A stretch of DNA of 64,000 bases from Cristatella mucedo (GCA_009760855.2 WPIO01000016.1:1-64000), one strand, 5' to 3'. Positions 44,471-57,019 are shown, numbered from the stretch's first letter. The notes: generated by a model not told the origin, from the letters alone. Made by a program: numbers and translations.

Positions 44471-45783
44471 ATGTGCTTTAGGTCTCCGTTCAGACTCCTC
44501 CGTCCTGATTGAGTAGTTCCCAACAATAGATGTAGGTAGCCTAAGTGCTGGGACGCATTTCCCACGAAAGAGTGCTTCAGCTGCTGACAGCCTGCGAGGA
44601 GAGTGGAGAATAACCTGAGCGAGACGCGCAGCGACAGTGTGCACTTGTGAATAGAGCTCAGCCAAATCCCCTATTCGTCCGTATTTCTTTATCCTAACCA
44701 CGTTGCGAACTCACGGCCCCCCCTTAGTAACGTTAAGTAAGTAGGCGTTAGAAACTCCACTTCACGTGGCCACCTCTTATTGTGCATAGGCGCGCACCGA
44801 ACCGCATTCGGTAGTAGGTTACACCGCTTGGTAAGCTGCAGGTTAGGCCTACTTTCACTGAGCTTTCGCCCTACGGAGGGTTTTCCAGCCGGGCAGTTCT
44901 TGGGTGAAATGAACCTCAAACCAGACGGAAATCAGTCCAAAATCGGTACCGATTTTGGAAGGAAGTCGATTGTGTAAACGCAGCTTTTACGGGATGCGAC
45001 CGCTCGAGCCAGGCAGCAGCATACGGTAAGTTAAGATAAATTTATTAGCGCAACATTTGCAGAAGGCCAAGTGTCAAAAGCTCCGAGACGATCCGGAACA
45101 AAACGGGTCCATTGGACGGCCTTGACATCCAGGCTACTCCCGGTTTGGTGCATACGGGCACCCACAGCTGCTCTGCTAGGTCCAACACCAGCCCCCACCG
45201 CTGACAGGCTGCAGGTCAGCGTACTCTGAAGCAGTAACTATATATTTAAATAATATGTATGAAAAACAAAGATTTACGCATCTAAAAACATTATTTGCTA
45301 GCAAAGCTGCGACAGAATCACGTGGAGAGGGGGCACCCGGGATATCCCGTTATGCCCGTAGGTTTCTGAAGCAGAGGCCTCTCTTGACTGGCAACCGTTG
45401 GCTTTCGCTGCTGACTTCTTGTTAATCGAGGTTCCGTCAGAGTAAGTTTATAGGTTTCTCACTGTACATTTTCTAAATCGTCAGTCCGAGCATATCCAAG
45501 TCTGCCGGTTGAGTTGATCCTTAAACAGCCACCAGTATGCGTTTTTAGGAGCCAGGTGGGCGTTTAGCTGGGCGTTGGGCATAACCGAATGGAAGGTCTG
45601 AGATTACTAGGAGTGCTCTAAAATCTCTCGACTGACGGATAGATTGAGATGATTGATTTAAATTGACGTAGAAACATATTTTCAAAACAGCGAGCTGACG
45701 CACGCCTGCATGTAAGCCACTGGCAACTCCCTACGACTGTACTTCTGGCTTGTTACAAACCCAGTTCAAACCCATCAACCGTG

Positions 45784-45850
45784 TAGGTGTAAGGTGCTCT
45801 CACTCCACGACCCTAGCCGTAGGTTTGAATCTTTCTGCATGCAATTCTGT
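45784..45850 (+). repeat. tRNA-like SINE head
   Basis: GTAGGTGTAAGGTGCTCTCA, then GTAGGTTTGAATCTTTCTGC, resembling a Pol III B box. The same piece is at 61848-61915. A shared tail with GATAGCC and AATCAGCTAA follows here, near 46385 and near 50020. Confidence 0.35.
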
Positions 45851-47691
45851 GTGGCTTACTGCAAGCTGGACTGATAGCCACAAAGGTTTTTCTCTCGACA
45901 CGTTCATGTTGCTGTGTAATCAGCTAATGTAAACCTGTAAATCCTAGTTTAGATATAGGTGTGTAAAATACCTGACTTGGGCGAACATATACCTACACCT
46001 CGAGTAGATATCTGTCAAATCTGAGTCGGGCTATTGATAATTAATTTAGTCTGTACTTGGGTCTGTAAATACTTTATGAATCTCTGTGTAGTCAACACCA
46101 CAGCATTACCAATACCTAAAAGAAAGATTTTTACGTCGAGCCTGACGTAGAGTCTATGTGTTAGATTATTTTTTCTGGATGAAATGAAGGTTTTTGTATT
46201 ATTCATCATCAAGACCGTCTTGACTACCTGCATACACACCACTAATGTGCAAGTATTACTAAAGCACCTGTCTTCCTGCCCGGACAGTAGTGGCACGGCA
46301 GTGCTTTAGGTCTGTGGCTAATTGTAGAGCTTCGAGTCTTGCTTCAGGCATTTCTGTGTGGCCTACTGCAGGCTTGACAGATAGCCCATAAGGTTTTTCT
46401 GTCGCCACGTCCATGATGCTATTGAATCAGCTAACGTTGAGCCTTTAACTATTAGCTTATACATAATTGTGTAGGATACCTGATTCAGACGAACGTATAC
46501 GTACACATCGCCTAGATATATAGCAGATCTGACTTGAGCTATTAACTATTAATTTAGTCTGTGCTTGGGTTTATAAATACTTTATGGATTTTTGTGTAGT
46601 CATCACCACAAGCATAATCATCGCCGGAAAGAAGGCCTTGTACATGGAGCCTGACGTCGAGTCTATCTGTTAGATTAGTTCTACTAGATAAAATGCATGT
46701 TTCTGTATTATTCATCATCAAGTCCGTCTTGGCTACCAGAGTTCAAGCTGCTCATGTGCAAGTCTTACTTGAGCACATGTCAGCCTGCCTGGACGGTACT
46801 GGAAGAGCAGTGCTTTAGGTCTGTGGCTGATTGTAGAGCTTATGTCAACCAGTGATCCTTTAAAGTGTAAATCGTTCTGAGGATAATTACCCGGCTTGTA
46901 TTCCCCCCTGCAAATTTTTTCTCCTGCCAATCCAGTAGCCAAAAACAAGCCAGGGTTTTACTCACTTCATGACTGTCTAGTGGCCGAGAACAAACTGCGC
47001 TATAGTTTCTATACAAGTGGCACACGACTGCACATGATCACATTTTACTCGCAGCACCTGTATTGTTGCTTCCCTTGTAAGTTGCAATACCCCGTGCAGT
47101 CTCTCCTTGGTATCTCGCTATCCTATTCCATAATGACTTTTACCTGAACGACTGCACGATCTGTACTGTTGAGTCTGCCTAATTTCAGTTGCTTCTCATG
47201 GCGAAATTCTGACCTCCCAAGCATTTCGGTGCAATTTTTGATTTCGCGATGGCTTCTTAACCTCACTGCTTTCAGATCTTGATGTGGGAGGCTGTGGTTA
47301 CTGTTGTCGTGAACTGATATTGTATCTAATTAAAGCTCCTAAAATTATCTTTGCAGTCAAAGACAATGCGCAAGCTGTATATGTGTTTGTGACATGTGCA
47401 TTTTCTTCAGCATTATAAAGTGCCTGGAAAGATTATTCCTTGCCCTGTTTTTTGTTCAACAAAGTAACGACCAATCCTGTAACATGCTCTCGTTTTATCC
47501 AAGCCTACCTATGACATGCTATCTATGCACGCAGATTGCCCTGGTAGCTGCTATCTATGCTATCTTCTAGCCTTGCACGTTATCTATGTGAGCATCTTTC
47601 TGCAATATCTTTTCTGTATGCATGCGAAAGTATGATATTGATTTCTGAGTGATTACGAAGTAAGTATTTGTTGTCAAAACAATGCAACGTT

Positions 47692-47694
<3 letters not shown>

Positions 47695-47738
<44 letters not shown>

Positions 47739-47745
47739 CGTGTGT
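47695..47745. repeat. (TG)n microsatellite
   Basis: About 17 TG units followed by CG units. The His/Thr/Arg frames on the minus strand are artefacts. Confidence 0.95.
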
Positions 47746-47941
47746 CTGTGTTGACATGCTGACATTGTGCATGCTGCCAGTAATCATACACACTTGCATA
47801 TTGATTCTGTTCGTGTAACCTCTAACCATGGTATGCTTGTTGTCACTGAGCATGCTACCACTAACCATTTGGAATGCAGACTAAGGTAGAGTCTGTGCTA
47901 ATTTTGCTCTATCTCTCGGTAGCTTTTATAATATTATAATA

Positions 47942-48003
47942 ATAATAATAATGCACTTGATAAAGCGCCCTCAGTGAACTGAGGGCGCTTTATCATGAAT
48001 TAT
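47942..48003. repeat. Palindromic LINE tail hairpin
   Basis: TGATAAAGCGCCCTCAGT (47958-47975), a GA spacer, and its exact reverse complement (47978-47995), flanked by AAT/ATT runs. Two family A 3' ends appear joined head to head through the stem-loop. Confidence 0.9.
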
Positions 48004-48019
48004 TATTGACTGAGTTAAT

Positions 48020-49235
48020 TAATTTAAGTTATTGACGAAGGCTAAGAGGGATCAAAGCAAAGGTACAACTGACAACTGAGTGTCATCCACATAGAAGTGA
48101 AAGCCTAGATTGTGCTTGTCATGCTTGGCAATCACTTCAGCAAGAGGGAGAGTATAAACCGTGAAAAGAACCGGAACTAGCACGGAGCCCCGATGTACCC
48201 CTTATTTCAGAGGTACCTCGGATGATCTTTATCCATTCACTCAATACTCTGGGGTCTCCCACTGAGATATGCTCTGAACCATTGTAGAGCAGTGCCACTG
48301 ATGCCCGTACGAGATGAGAGGCGCTCTTGAAGAACTTTCTGATCGATTGTATCAAAAGCTGCCGAAAGATCGAGCAGAACAAGCAGGGACACTCTACCTA
48401 TGTCTGCATTCCCAAGTAGGTCGTTGTATACCCTAAGCAATGCTGTCTCTGTGGAGTGATTTGCTCTAAAGCCAGCTGGAATTTGCTAGCAAAGTTTGAG
48501 GTTTCAATATATGAGTTCAGCTGGTCTACCACGACCTGTTCCAGTGTCTTTGATAGGAATGGTAGAAGGGAGACTGGGCGGTAGTTGCTCAAATTCTCTT
48601 GGTCCGGTGTCGCTTTCTTGAGAAGTGGCCTAACTACAGCTTTTTGAAAGGGGCTGTTACATGACCCGAGGCTAATGACATATTAATGATGTTAGTTATG
48701 CATGGCAGCAGCAGATCAATGCAATGTAGGAGCAGTAGAAATAGGGTCTAGAAGACTTGGTGTCTTCTTTGATAGGGATATGAACTTCAGGACGAGATTA
48801 CCTGTAACCTGCTTAAATGTAGACATTGAGGAGCAGCCAGGAATCAGGGAACAGCATTCTAGGGGGATGTTGTCATCGTAGGGATGGACTCCCTGATCTT
48901 GTCCATATTTTGCACAAAGAATTGAGAGAAGCGATCGGCTAGATCGTCACAAGGATTATCAGGTAAGGAGCTAATCTAGGAGTGGTTGAGGAGATGGTTT
49001 ATCGTCGACTTCAGCATTTTTGGATTGTGCATCTGTGATTCAACAATATTTTTTATAGAAGCTAGACTTGGCCTTTGTTAGGATCGATTGGAACAGCCCA
49101 CGGTATTCTTCACATGCCTGTCGATGGACAGTAAGTCCTGTTCTTTTGTATGCTTTTTCAAGCCTTGGCTTAGCCATGGCTAGTTTAATGTGTGAGGTAA
49201 ACCATAGGCCATCTGGGTGAGGGTGCACAGTGTGA
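48020..49235 (-). mobile_element. LINE RT body, minus strand
   Basis: Reading leftward: LEKAYKRTGLTVHRQACEEY (49040-49228), a gap of noisy sequence, NYRPVSLLPFLSKTLEQVVV (48398-48592), LLVLLDLSAAFDTIDQKVLQ and LQWFRAYLSGRPQ (48237-48440). These are fingers and palm motifs of a non-LTR reverse transcriptase. Frameshifts and deletions make it inactive. The Y-x-DD region near 48085 is present as FHFYVDDTQL-like but degraded. Confidence 0.85.
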
Positions 49236-49245
49236 TTAGTCAGAG

Positions 49246-50520
49246 ATGCAAACTCGTCGAGCTTGTCAGCTTTTGATGCTATCGATAGCCAAGTTCTTCT
49301 TGAGGGCCTCTCATCTTGCCTGGGTATCTCAGGACCTGCACTGCAATGGTTCAGGTCCTATCACTGTAGGAGACTACAGAGTTTTTATTATAGATGTGAA
49401 TGGACAAAGATCATCCGAGGAACCTCTGAAATATGGGGTACCTCTGGGCTCCGTGCTTTGTCTTGTGCTTTTCACGGTTTTAAACATTTCCTCTTCGCGA
49501 CATGATTGCCAAGCACAATCTCGGCTTTCACTTCTATGCAGCCGATACTCAGCTGTACTATTGCTTCGATCCTTCACCGTGTCGAATTTTCTCAACTCTC
49601 TTGCTCAATTCATTGATGACATCTGCACATGGATGGCAGCAAATTTTGTTTAACTGAATGATAATACAAACCAGCCTGCTAGTTGTGACCTAAGCAAATG
49701 CGATTCAGAAATTGAGAAGGCTAACCCTCAAAATAGGCTCTACTAGCATATGTCCTGTTGAATATGCAAGAAATCTAGGTGTAATGTTCTAAAGTGACCT
49801 TTTGTTAGACGACCATATTACCTCCACTATTAAGGTCTGCCTACTTTCAGTCACATAGCATTGCTAAAATTCGGGCTTGTTTAGACTGGGTTACCACATC
49901 AAAGTTGTTGAGCCGCGATGGCACGCTAGTTAAGGCTGTTGCCTTATGGGGTCGAATCCTGCATCCGGTGACCCTTTGCAGCCACTGCAAGAGGTGGTGA
50001 TAGCCATAAATACTATTCTGTCACTACTTAAAAGAGGCTGTTGAATCAGCTAGAATTTCTTTTTTAAGTTGCTTCCTGCGTTTGTGACATCCCGTCTTGA
50101 CTTATGTAAGTCACTGCTTGCTGGCCTGCCGGCCTGTGGAATCTGGCACTTACTGCTGGTGCAATACTCCGCAGCTAGGCTTGTCTGTCGTGAGCACTGC
50201 AGTTGCCACATTACACGACTTCTCGCCGACCTGCACTAGCAACCAGTCAAGCAACTGATCGACTTAAAGGTTGGATTACTCACTTTTAGGTCCCTTCATT
50301 CTTTGGCTCCAGCCGACTTATCAGATCTACTTCCCCATCAGGCTTAGCATCGTACCACCTGATTTTCGGAATCCCACAGTTTACCACTACATCGAACAAA
50401 CCTCAAATCCTTTGAAGACCGGTCCTTTAGTTCGTATGCTGCCGAAGCCTGGAAGTTACTCCCGACTTCACTCAGGATGTGCTATACAACTGTGTATTAA
50501 TTGTTATTATTATTATTAGT
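49246..50520 (+). mobile_element. LINE RT body, plus strand
   Basis: It opens with SAFDAIDSQVLLEGLSS and LQWFRSYHCRRLQSF, then passes to VPLGSVLCLVLFTVL in another frame, an RT palm, and at 50090-50470 the family A C-terminal domain. A tRNA-like SINE (about 49912-50060) interrupts it. With the minus-strand copy at 48020-49235 it forms a head-to-head pair. Confidence 0.83.
49912..50060 (+). repeat. tRNA-derived SINE candidate
   Basis: GCCGCGATGGCACGCTAG, GGTCGAATCCTGC (a good B box) and the tail GATAGCCATAAA...GAATCAGCTAGAA. The clover-leaf is not complete enough for a tRNA gene. Confidence 0.45.
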
Positions 50521-50730
50521 ATGAGCACCAAGTTTCACAGTTTGAATAGGGGCAACTCCCCTCCCTGAAAAAGTATCAGGTCAAATCAGTCCATCCTACC
50601 TGGCATTGTTATGAATGTCTATTATAGAGTCTTTATCTATCTGTGATCTCTGATTAAAACTGGCCTCTTTTGCACAACTTGCATAGCTGCTCCTTTAGCC
50701 TTTCGTTGTTATATCATTTTAAGGTTTATT

Positions 50731-51826
50731 ATGGCACAAGAGCATCCAATTCAACGACATGCATCAATAGACGAATGCCTGCTGTCTTGCGTCGCCTGCG
50801 GACAAATTACAGAGGAGCCTCTGCTGCTGAGCTGCCTGCACAGCTGCTGCAACGGCTGCGCCGACCGTGCTGCCACAGCTGAGAGCTCAATGAGCATTCA
50901 CTGTACAGCTTGTGACGTACCCACCGACATCAGTAAAGGAAAGCATCACAACGGTTTCATTGCTGAGTTGGTGAGGCGTTTTACAATCCTGAAGGATGCT
51001 GGCAAGTGCAGCCTGTGCAGAGAGGATGGAAGCCCTGACGTGCCGGCATACCGCTGGTGCGAGCAGTGCCAGAAATCCTTGTGTTCTGACTGCTTACCGG
51101 GTCATAGCCGATACAACAAAAGTCACACGACCTCTGAGCTTCCACAGATCACGAGCTGGAGTCAAGTACTTGAGGCCGCAGGGCAACAGCAGTGCTTGCA
51201 GCACCAGAAGCCGCTGGATTTCCTCTGCTTGACTTGCAAGCGAGCCAAGTGCACCGACTGTGGCAGGCAGTGTGAGGTCTCCGGTCACTCTTTGCCGCAG
51301 CATCTGAAAGGTCCAAGAGCCGAAACTTTCTTGAAGGGCGTTAAAGAAGGCATACAGCATCTGCTTGAGCATTTGAATGCCAAGTCTTCCCAGCTCTTGC
51401 AGCCCATGGATCTTATCAAAGACGTCCAATCGGCTCGTGCCATCCATATGGATGTGATTAAGACAAGGAAGAAGTATGCTATTGATGCTGTGACCAAAGC
51501 CTTTGATAATTGTGAGAGCAAGGTCAGAGACTGCTACGACCAGCTCGAGGTCAGCGCTGCCACCGTGCAAGGCCTGGCTGAACAGCTGCATCAGTCTGTG
51601 CAGCATGCATCGACATACATCAGCAGCCTAGCGGCTGCAGCATGCGATCCTGATTTGCTGGACCAGCACGAAACCTTGAGGTCACGCCTCAAAGTGCTTT
51701 CTAAGCAGCTGGAGAGCTTCAGAGATTTACCGGCTGCTGAAAAGCTGGTATCACTGAGTGGATCTCTGCCTGAGGACTTGGATATGGTGGTCGCCTCGTG
51801 GATGGGAACTCCAAAGCTGACCGCAG
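50731..51826 (+). CDS. TRIM-type RING/B-box gene, exon 1
   Basis: The ATG at 50731 opens 365 codons plus one base. A C3HC4 RING spans residues 20-62 (CVACGQ, LSCLHSCCNGC, HCTAC). B-box 1 spans 93-132 (CSLC, WCEQCQKSLCSDC, H125, H132) and B-box 2 spans 155-190 (CLQH, CLTCKRAKCTDC, H186). A long helical coiled coil fills about 205-330. This RBCC layout is that of TRIM E3 ubiquitin ligases. I end the exon at 51826 because GCAG|GTAGCT is a donor, and phase 1 matches the acceptor at 54538 exactly. The open frame itself runs on to 51879, so an unspliced form is possible. Confidence 0.85.
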
Positions 51827-54537
51827 GTAGCTGCCTACGAAGCAATGCAGCCCGTGCATGGCATGGCTCAATGTGCTGACAAGCGAACCTTTCCGACATT
51901 CCAAAACTGCAGCCCTTGGCAAATTTGACCTTGTAGACTCTCTTGGCCAACTCATTGACGAAGTTAGTGTCTCTAAGGATGGTGCTCGACCTGGTGTGGC
52001 AGGTGAGCTCACAATTTTAGGACACATTCCCAATCCGTGACTTTCTGCTGCCGAGCCACTAGCTTGCATGCCACACTGTCCTGCCGTTATACTGTCAGAG
52101 TTGCTTAATGTATATGCCTGCAAGGTCTTGAACTAGAGGCTCAACACCTAGCAACAGCTACTGCAATACATTCAAGTAGGAACTGTTAAGGCAAGTAACA
52201 GATCAGAATATACAGTGTATTTGTAAAACCCGACGAGAGCCCTTACCGAAAGTGCAAGCAATACTTCCGGAGAATGAATTGTACATTTAGCAGTTTAAAT
52301 TTTGTGGATTCTTTTCTGAAAGTTGTCTATTTTACTTGTACAAAAGTATTGACCCAATTGAAAACACGAAAAACACGTACGTTAGTAATTTACCCTTTAC
52401 CCTTTCCTAATGGTAATGCTTCGATCTGTTTCCATTTTGTTTTATCGTGGCTTAGGGCTTCCATGCTGCCATACTATTGTAATAATACCAGCGTTCATCT
52501 TCTAATAGCAACTAATAGTCATATTGATTAGTGCCTGGGTGGTTCGAGTCATACCTGTCTGATCGTATACGCTTCTTCCTCTGACATGGAATAATATTTG
52601 CAAGCCACTGTAAGCTGCCGCCTCTGTACAGATTAGTTGTCACTTTGATACAACACAGCTTTTTCATTTCTAGTGTTAAGGTAAAATTTAAGCCTTTTGG
52701 CTTCTTTATCGAAACCGAAAGCAGCTAAGGCATCGAGTGTGCTTTAAAGATACCCAGTTTCTGTGGTTTTCCCTCGTTTCAGATTTGCATCTATACGTTT
52801 ATGCACACAGACAGGTGATGAAAAACTCGTGGCTAGCGACACTAGCTTCCATTAAAAAAAGTTAAGGTTTGCTAATCAAAGTGCCTCATTTCTAAAATCA
52901 AAAGAGACTTAACAGCTATCATGCCTCCTTGCACTTGGCAATACTGGTTTGCCTGTACCAACACTCAAACCCGCTACTTGGATCATTACGTGCAAGCATC
53001 TTAACCCCGTAGCCCGGCTCAGGGGCATCATTTGTATACTGCTATCTAAAAGATCGAGACGGGCAGTTTTCGTCTTTGATACTACTTGATATATAGTGTT
53101 ATAACATTACAATTTGCTCGTAGCAGTGCACAAATGCATGGGATAATTGAGATACAGATTTATTTAGAAGACGTATCGTGATTCTATTTTACTGTTGGTA
53201 TGAATTGAAAGGGTTGCCTCTGCATTGGCAGGCAAAGAAAGGATCAGTGAATTGCAAATGCAGAACAAGCAATGACAGTGGCAAAAATAGCCGTGACTGT
53301 AACAGCTTGTAGTTGCAATGACGAAATGTGGTCACTCTATTTGGCAGTCTAATAAGCACTGCCTAGGTGTGAGTTATACAAAGGAGGAGTAATCTTTGAG
53401 TAGTATTATGTTATGAGTGTATTGCTAGTGCAGTGCTCAAGTGATTGAGCTATTGCGATAGCTGTTCGAGCAGCAGTACCCTAGGTCCAGAGCTTGAAGA
53501 CTTGAGTTTCAGTGAGTGCTTGCATCGGCTGGAGCCGAAGTGAGCCGTACTACTTCGATCGAGTGCTTTAGTGCTTCGATCTAGCTGTAGTGCAGTGTCA
53601 TGTAACTGTATCTTACTAACGGAGAGGTGTAAATGCACTGACAGTGTGCATGCCCTGCGAGTGTCCGAATGCACGTGCGGCCTTGAATGCGTATATGAAC
53701 CCGACACAGTAAGTTTGAAATGCTGCCTAAGCTAATCATGGCATGGCATTGGTGTTAAGAGCATACTAGCATTCGACAGGGTCACTGGAAATCTTCATAG
53801 TTGTGCATTAAGGAACCAGTCTTCTTTGATGACAAATTATCAAATGAGCAGGCAATAAGGTCGTGGATTGGTTGTCTTGATTACTAAAGACCAGGCAAGT
53901 TTTGCAAAACTACCTCACTCACCTTGTTCAGCTGCTGAGATTGAACTCACTCAGCACTAAGAATGAGTGAATTTTGTGCTGATACATTTAAAGTCTGAAC
54001 CTCAGATCCTTTGGAGACTGTGCCTTTAGTTCGTATGCTCCCAAAGCCCGTTATGCATTCTCACCTGGCGTCACGACATCTCCTGACTTGACCACGTTCA
54101 ATAAGAAACTAGAAACACACCTATATATCACAACCTGTAGCAGTGGGCATCACAGCCTTTATTTGCACACTGACCCTGTGCTTCCTACCGCTAAACATGT
54201 TATTCTTGTTGTTTATTAGGCGTGCTACCACAAACCATTCGATCGTGCTTCCTTTGCAGTAAATGTGAAGTCTGTTGAAAGAGATGTAGTTCTCTGAGGG
54301 TGCTTTGTCAAATGTATTATTATTCTTATATAAAATAAGACCAAGCATCTTGCAACGGTGCAGTCAAGCAACGAAAAGTCGTACGACATTTTATTGTATA
54401 GGCAAGAACTAAGCTAATCTTGTAAAAATGTCCTGTCAAAAGTAGCACAGTGCACGAGTCTCTCGTCTCATGCGGTGCTCTGCTAATTTTCTGCTATCTC
54501 TGCCTGTATTCACACAATGGTTTCTTCATTGTATCAG
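51827..54537 (+). other. Intron of the TRIM-type gene
   Basis: GT at 51827 and AG at 54536-54537. The first 200 bases keep a coding look in another frame (51858-52040, KFDLVDSLGQLIDEVSVSKD, ARPGVAGELTILGHIP), perhaps a decayed domain or an alternative exon. The rest has no gene; 53160 onward is the duplicated block with a LINE family A tail at 53990-54340. Confidence 0.6.
53990..54340 (+). mobile_element. LINE family A 3' end in intron
   Basis: GTATGCTCCCAAAGCCC, a degraded FKKKLKTHLY-type coding end, then CTTTGCAGTAAATGTGAAG, the hairpin TTCTCTGAGGGTGC and (ATT)n. Orthologous in position to 4325-4615. Confidence 0.85.
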
Positions 54538-55436
54538 AGCAGCAGCTAGCGCTGCACTTCGGCCCGGCCTCCAGCAGCTTCCAGATGCCTGTCCAGTGCT
54601 ACGACCTGTCTGTGACGTCAGAGGGGCATCTGCTGCTGGCTGCCTTGCAGCACGGCATGAAGGAATACAGTCAGAGCGGCAGCGAGCTGAGCGTGTGGAA
54701 ATCAGCGAAGCGGAGCGACGGACGGGACGACTCAGTCGTTGCAGTGCAGTCCCTGCAGGACGGACGTGCCGTTGTAGGCGTGTGCTTCTCACATCTCCTT
54801 CTGCTGCTCAGACGCAGCTCTGCTGCTGCTGCAGGGGACTCGCAGGGAACGTGGATCGAGGACCGGCGTGTTGCTGTGCTGCCGTGGTCTCCCTGGAAGC
54901 TGTCCTCGCTCGGCGACCTGCTTGCTGTGACCCAGGGCGGATGGCCGGTGGCCTATGCTGGTGGCCGAGGGCTGCAGCTGCTGCAGCTGAGCTCGGGGCA
55001 CCTGCTGTACAGCACCGAGTACGAGTATGGCATACGCAGTGTGGCTCTCACTGCTGCAGCTCTTGTCACTACGAGCTACAGCAAGGTGAAGCTGGACGAT
55101 GGCAGAAAGCTGGACGTAGTGGACAGCTGCAGCCACCGAGGTGACAGACAATGGAGACACGAGCTGAGCAGCGAGGAGCAAGCGATGGGCGTCTGTGCTG
55201 CAGGCGGAATCCTGTACCTGGCTGTGGCAGGGAGGCAGGGAGACAGGAGCAGGGACTGTGTGAGGGCACTCTGTGCTGCGACTGGGCGGGTGCAGCTGCA
55301 GGTCCTCTCCTACATCAGCCACGGACTGCAGCGGCCTCGGTGCCTGTCGCTGGGCGGAGGACAGAGGACGGTGCTAGCCGTGCTGGGCTGGGAAAATCAG
55401 ACTGTGAGCGTGTACCCTGCAGCAGCTAAGAGCTAA
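54538..55436 (+). CDS. TRIM-type gene, exon 2 (probable beta-propeller)
   Basis: It starts after TATCAG with AG completing a Glu codon, and reads EQQLALHFGPASSSFQ to VSVYPAAAKS. Joined to exon 1 the protein is about 664 residues, a normal TRIM length. The region has repeated strand-like blocks (SLQDGRAVVGVCFSHLLLLL, LSSLGDLLAVTQGG, LQLLQLSSGHLLYSTEYEYG, CLSLGGGQRTVLAVLG), which I read as propeller blades in the position where TRIM-NHL proteins have theirs; no exact NHL signature is seen. In-frame upstream codons back to 54450 belong to the intron. The exon is highly similar to 4786-5672. Confidence 0.78.
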
Positions 55437-55709
55437 GATCTGGAGGTCTGCGACATGCAGCTCTGGGCCAGCACTGCATGTCACTTCGTCTGACTGATAC
55501 CAATGCATGCATTTATTTACCTTGTTACGAAGTGATGCATCAATAATCCATAAATTAATAGTCCACGATTTAAGAATCGCCATGTGATGCCACGAGTTCC
55601 ACTCAGACTGTCTCCTGGTACGATGTGAGCAGCTGCAGCCAGGCAGAGAGCAGCTGCAGTGGCACCGAGCTGCCAGCGTTCGTTGACGTTACGTCCGTGC
55701 AGATGCTGC

Positions 55710-56460
55710 CCCCTACATCACCAAGGGGATGTTTCAACCACGAAGGATTCGAACCAGGGTTGACCGAACAAAGGATTCTCTGACCCTAGGGCGAATCGGC
55801 TGCAGCAGTTTCGACCACTCCTGACTATGGAGTATACAGGAATAATAAACAGCTTTGTTACATGAAGTTACATGTTAAGCTACCAAGAAGTCGTATCGAG
55901 TTATCGAAAGCGAAGGTGGCTGATCTGAGCTTTTCCCTTGGCGTTCAGTACTGGGGCCTTATATCTGCTTATATCTTATATATCTGCTATATCAGCTTAT
56001 ATCTGCGTTCAGTACGGGCACCTTACAACATCCGCTTTATATTTACAATATCCTTTCCTGAACCAACGTATGGTGTACTGCTTGAGTGACTGTGTGTGCA
56101 GTGATTAAAGCCAGACCTGTGCCATGCTGCAACCATTGCCCGTTGGTCGGAGGCTTACTGAGAGCTTCAGATTATCTCCGAGAAGTTTAATCACACTCCC
56201 GCAAGTTAGCTACAAGCACAGAGCGACTGCGAATTATTTTCCTAATCTCGAAAACCTGAGAGTACTCGCGAGTTGAAACTAGAGTTGAAACTGGAGCTCA
56301 GTACAACTACTAATAGTAATATTAATTGCAATGATAATTGTTTCGCAGTTTCCAAGTTCGTGGATGACAAACTTAGGCTGCAAGGTTTTGCACCCTTTGC
56401 ACATCCTAGTAGACTTGTGAGTCACGAAAGTCTTGGTGAGATACCACAAATGCACGGAAT
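55710..56460. other. No gene recognised
   Basis: A tRNA-like scrap (GGATTCGAACC near 55748) and a TATATCTGC minirepeat near 55965-56010. No supported coding region. Confidence 0.4.
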
Positions 56461-56462
56461 CA

Positions 56463-56690
56463 GCTAATAATAATAACAATAATAATGCACTTGATAAAGC
56501 GCCCTCAGAGAACTCAATCTCTTCCTAGGCGCTTTCCATTTGCTGCAAAGGGAAACGCGATTGAACCGTGAGTAATATCATGCTTGATAAACTGAAACAT
56601 GAAACATAAACATGAGCAAAGTGGTTAGGGATGACATGCAAAGGGTCAGCATATAAATGTAGTTATTCGTAGCTTGGCAATGATATTCTT
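56463..56690 (-). mobile_element. LINE family A tail
   Basis: From the (ATT)n end at 56463: stem-loop GCGCCCTCAGAGAACTCAAT, GCAAAGGGAAACGCGATTGA and about 110 bases of 3' UTR in minus orientation. Confidence 0.88.
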
Positions 56691-56765
56691 TGCTAAACAG
56701 CCCCGAATATTTGAAATATCTAGCTGAAAGTAGATAAGGCTTACTATAGAGCTCACGATGTCATG

Positions 56766-56850
56766 GAATATAATAATAATAATAATACACTTGATAAAAT
56801 GCGCTTGGACAACTCAATCTCTTTCTAGGCACTTTACGCTTGTGTCAAAG
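56766..56850 (-). mobile_element. LINE family A tail
   Basis: AATAATAATAATAATACACT, then a hairpin with decayed left stem and GGCACTTTACGCTTG. Confidence 0.78.
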
Positions 56851-57019
56851 AAAGTAAAAGGTCAGAATCAAAGGAAAACGACACCGCGACCGGATGTAGT
56901 TGGTGTAGGACATACGGTTGCCGGGCCCATATTGGGGTCAGATTTTACAATTTAAGAGGTTTATCCATAACTAGTAAGCTGACTTAATCGCTCGGTGTGA
57001 CGAAGCTATGCCGGGGATC

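Larger units (their letters stand above)
43640..48000. repeat. Segmental duplication 2, copy 1
   Basis: This block is a diverged copy of about 59440-64000. Matching landmarks include GACTCGCTTCGTCCCG/GACTGGCTCCGTCCCG, CGCCTCTGTCTGAGAGCGTT, GCTGACAGGCTGCAGGTCAG, GTGTAGGTGTA.GGTGCTCTC, a TG-repeat and GAGCATGCTACCACTAACC. No protein-coding gene is supported inside it. Shorter units repeat within it near 46020-46310 and 46550-46830. Confidence 0.8.
53160..55700 (+). repeat. Segmental duplication 1, copy 2
   Basis: Counterpart of 3440-5830, containing the intron end, exon 2 and 3' flank. Differences include small indels in the exon and a different acceptor-proximal sequence. Confidence 0.85.

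Noticed and set aside
55740-55830. tRNA gene on the minus strand (GGTTCGAATCC present)
   Set aside because: I could not form a full clover-leaf with paired acceptor and D stems; it is at most a SINE remnant.
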